Shown here one piece after another: positions 61,450 through 64,000 of a stretch of DNA of 64,000 nucleotides. Origin of the DNA: Sphagnum magellanicum (taxonomy: Eukaryota > Streptophyta > Sphagnopsida > Sphagnales > Sphagnaceae); the NCBI GenBank assembly GCA_021904315.1, contig CM038920.1:2852001-2916000 (forward strand), read 5' to 3'. Position numbers and translations under genes: made by a program. Positions within the stretch are counted from its first letter, which is position 1, and every line of letters starts with the position of its first letter. The notes beneath the pieces were generated by a model. The model ran no database searches, was not told the origin of the DNA, and saw only the letters and a list, made by a program, of their open reading frames with translations.

Positions 61450-64000
61450 ACCAACATCCTTCACAAATTGGTTGAAACATTAGTAACATCAAGATTAATT
61501 TTAGCTCTACCAGCATAAGTAGCAAGAATACTAATTTGACTTTTGTTTGTTGTATTTTTCCAAGCAAGAAAAGAAAAAAAAAAACTAAAATGTCAAACCA
61601 TTGTCCTAGATCTGCTAAATTACATTTCCACTTCCCATTCCAACAATCTTCATACAAATGTCGTTCATCCAAATTTGATCTTTTTTTCATAGGAACCCAC
61701 CATTAAACTCTCACCATTTTAAAATATTCATTTTCTTCATCCTTGATAACATCACCCTCTACTCTTTCCATCTAAAGAGGAACAAGATCTGGATCATGTA
61801 GTTTCATGAACACAAAATCTCCAACATTAAATTCTCCAAATAATGGCAATTAAAGGTCTCATGTTCTTTGGCTCACAATAAGGAACTCAAATTGGATCTT
61901 CTAGATTAACAACATCCATCACGGTTGACAATGAAGCCCTAGCATAGTTAAACCTCCAATTGTTTGAAGGCCAAAAGCCCTCCAAAAGACTTATACATTG
62001 AGGCGATAATGGTCTTCATAAATGTAGCAAAATATCTTCCTAGTATTGCACATATGGCTTCACCTTCATTTCATAAGTGGAACTTTGCACAATACCCACC
62101 TTCCTGAAATCCACGTGTTTGGATAGTTTAAAATTTATAAACTTTTCTCTCTCCACTAACCTCAATGCATCATTGCCCCAAATTGAGCAATATAGAATGA
62201 GGATTGGAACTCTAATAAGCAACTTTGGTGAACCGTTTGGATTAACTTTCCATAATTTAACTTGAGACCCATTTATTGAACTCCAAACAAGATTTGTGGG
62301 GGAAACTTTGTATTGCATCATTAGCCAACCTAATGAATCAACAAAAAATCTAAACAAATGCATATTAGTATGCCCTACCAATGTTTTAGGGCCATCCTTC
62401 AAAAAACCTAGGACCCAAGATTAAAAATTTGGAATCTCTTGAAGCAATTGAGGAATGAATGGTTTCTCATGTGAGATCATGAAAGCTTTCATCAAATCTA
62501 CTAAAATGTAATTGTTTTCCTTGCTCAACTTTTTTTACAAATAGCCAAACCAACCATCTATATTTTCATGCATATGGCCAACTTCATAAAATCCCAATTT
62601 GACCTCTTCAAACACATCCCTTATTGTCAATAATGATAAAAACGCTAACAAATGCCAATTCTTATTGTCTTCAACACAATTATCCATTTGAAGCAACAAA
62701 TTTCTTGGCATTGAAGGTTAATTCGAATTAACAATTTTATCTAAAGTGCGTAATTTGCATATGCAACACGAATTCCCTTGCAACATACATGCGAAGAATG
62801 AGTTTTATGGGAGTTGTTCAAACAATAATTTGGACTCTAAAACTAGGGCCAACTCCAAAATCCGCAAGAGTTGTAACGAAGACCCAATTGTGAAATTGGG
62901 ATCATTTGGCCATAATTCATTAAAATATTATGCATATCTCTCATCCCATGACCATGTGTTATCATACTTGTAAGGGTAATGGGAAATTATCCAAGCCCAA
63001 ATATCATTTTGTTGCACACTTACAACCTTGGAAACGCAGTTTTTGCATGGTCCATTTTGTCATGAATAATGCATAGGAACTCATCTTTTGATCACATTAA
63101 CTCTATCCCCCAAGTATGGTATAAGTTTCTACATGATTCTTGGTGCAAAATATGTTTTTTTAGCTTCGCCTCATACTCTAAAGCCTCATTACTATTATTT
63201 CCCAATTTGGATATCAAGTCCTTCAAGGATTCACAAACAATGCATTTTGCAAACATGAACCCTTGCTTTCACACATCAACATTCAAATGGTGTCTTTTCT
63301 TCAACCTACTCATAACAAATTGAAAAATACCTCCAATGTTTAATTCCTTATTTATCTGCCAACCCATAAATACAAAAAATAAAAATAAAATATTAGACTT
63401 TTCACAATAGATGTATGTCGCTAAATATACATTCAAAAATCCATTTCAATTTTTCATAAAATAGTTTTTCATGAGAAATACTTAGCGGCCACAAAACATT
63501 TGTCATTAGATAGAAACAAAAAATGTTGGTCATTGCATATAATTAATTTGATCATTGCATTCATGTAGACTCTTCCATGTTTTAGGCAAAAGACATCGCA
63601 CATCTTTTCTACCATTTCCAATCCCTTTCATTTGATGTGTCATAATATCCACATACAAGTCAATCAATGATTGAACATTCGACTTATCAAATTGACATAC
63701 GTAATTTATGTGTACTTTTGTCCCATGTGGTAAAAACTAACAACCTCGCTTGTTATCTAATTTGTACAACATATATGTTCACCTAGAAAGACCAAAAATC
63801 TCATACCAAACTTTCGCAAATGTTTAAAACCTTGAATAGTGATAAATTTTCGCTGGTTTCCATCTCCCTTTGTATGCAACCTTCTTAGAATATATAAACC
63901 ATATGTTTTGTAGTGTTCAAATGATAAACTCCAAAACTCTTGTCTCAACAACATCTTTTCATGAAGAAAATGTTGACAACAATTCATGGTGCAAAACTTT
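61450..64000 (-). mobile_element. DUF7869-type transposase relic, composite copy B, runs off the right edge
   Basis: The minus-strand blocks match copy A: DERHLYEDCWNGKW near 61660, MQYKVSPTNLVWSS and CSIWGNDALRL near 62320-62160, and MNCCQHFLHEKMLLRQEFW near 63987. One open frame of 120 codons (62040-62402) includes KTLVGHTNMHLFRFFVDS, a part less well kept in copy A. The relic is broken many times and continues outside the window. Confidence 0.68.

Overview
The window is nuclear DNA from a land plant, probably one with a large, repeat-filled genome. The evidence is an alpha-expansin gene with both classic EXPA introns, a stretch of degenerate TTTAGGG-type telomere-like repeat, Copia-type reverse transcriptase fossils, and a CACTA transposon. 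I cannot fix the clade from sequence alone. The repeat content, especially the DUF7869-type transposase relic and the retroelement with a C-terminal zinc-knuckle/nuclease-like part, made me think of a fern, lycophyte, bryophyte or gymnosperm rather than a compact flowering-plant genome. Most of the window is AT-rich and strongly decayed, and no long ORF survives outside the expansin.

Layout. 1-11 kb: AT-rich intergenic DNA with an unrecognised coding-like remnant at the left edge (minus) and a 5'-truncated, broken LINE-like reverse transcriptase relic on the minus strand (4.15-5.83 kb). 11-20 kb: low-copy-looking intergenic DNA with two CpG-richer islands (10.9-11.3 and 17.58-17.97 kb) and members of a dispersed repeat. 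20.38-21.50 kb: the one gene that looks functional, a three-exon alpha-expansin on the plus strand. 22-33 kb: a Copia relic, an FCP1-like phosphatase pseudogene, a 32-bp minisatellite, a telomere-like tract and two solo LTRs of one family (a third lies at 43.5 kb). 32.9-40 kb: a 49-bp minisatellite, then a DUF7869-type transposase relic joined to a Copia reverse transcriptase relic, interrupted by a 1.06-kb solo-LTR-like insertion. 41.8-50 kb: an ACCT-rich tract, a foldback-like pair of inverted repeat arrays, a palindrome cluster and a perfect 31-bp-arm hairpin. 51-53.7 kb: a diverged direct duplication and a 58-bp tandem repeat. 54.2-64 kb: the same DUF7869+Copia composite in inverted orientation, interrupted by a complete 4,690-bp CACTA element.

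The strongest structural result is that the two composite copies serve as each other's empty site. Copy A (34-40 kb) shows the sequence before the CACTA insertion in copy B, and copy B shows the sequence before the LTR insertion in copy A. Both insertions can therefore be delimited almost to the base, with short target duplications. The shared DUF7869-Copia junction shows that the composite existed before the two copies diverged. Apart from the expansin there is no sign of genes working together; the window is a gene island in layered transposon debris.
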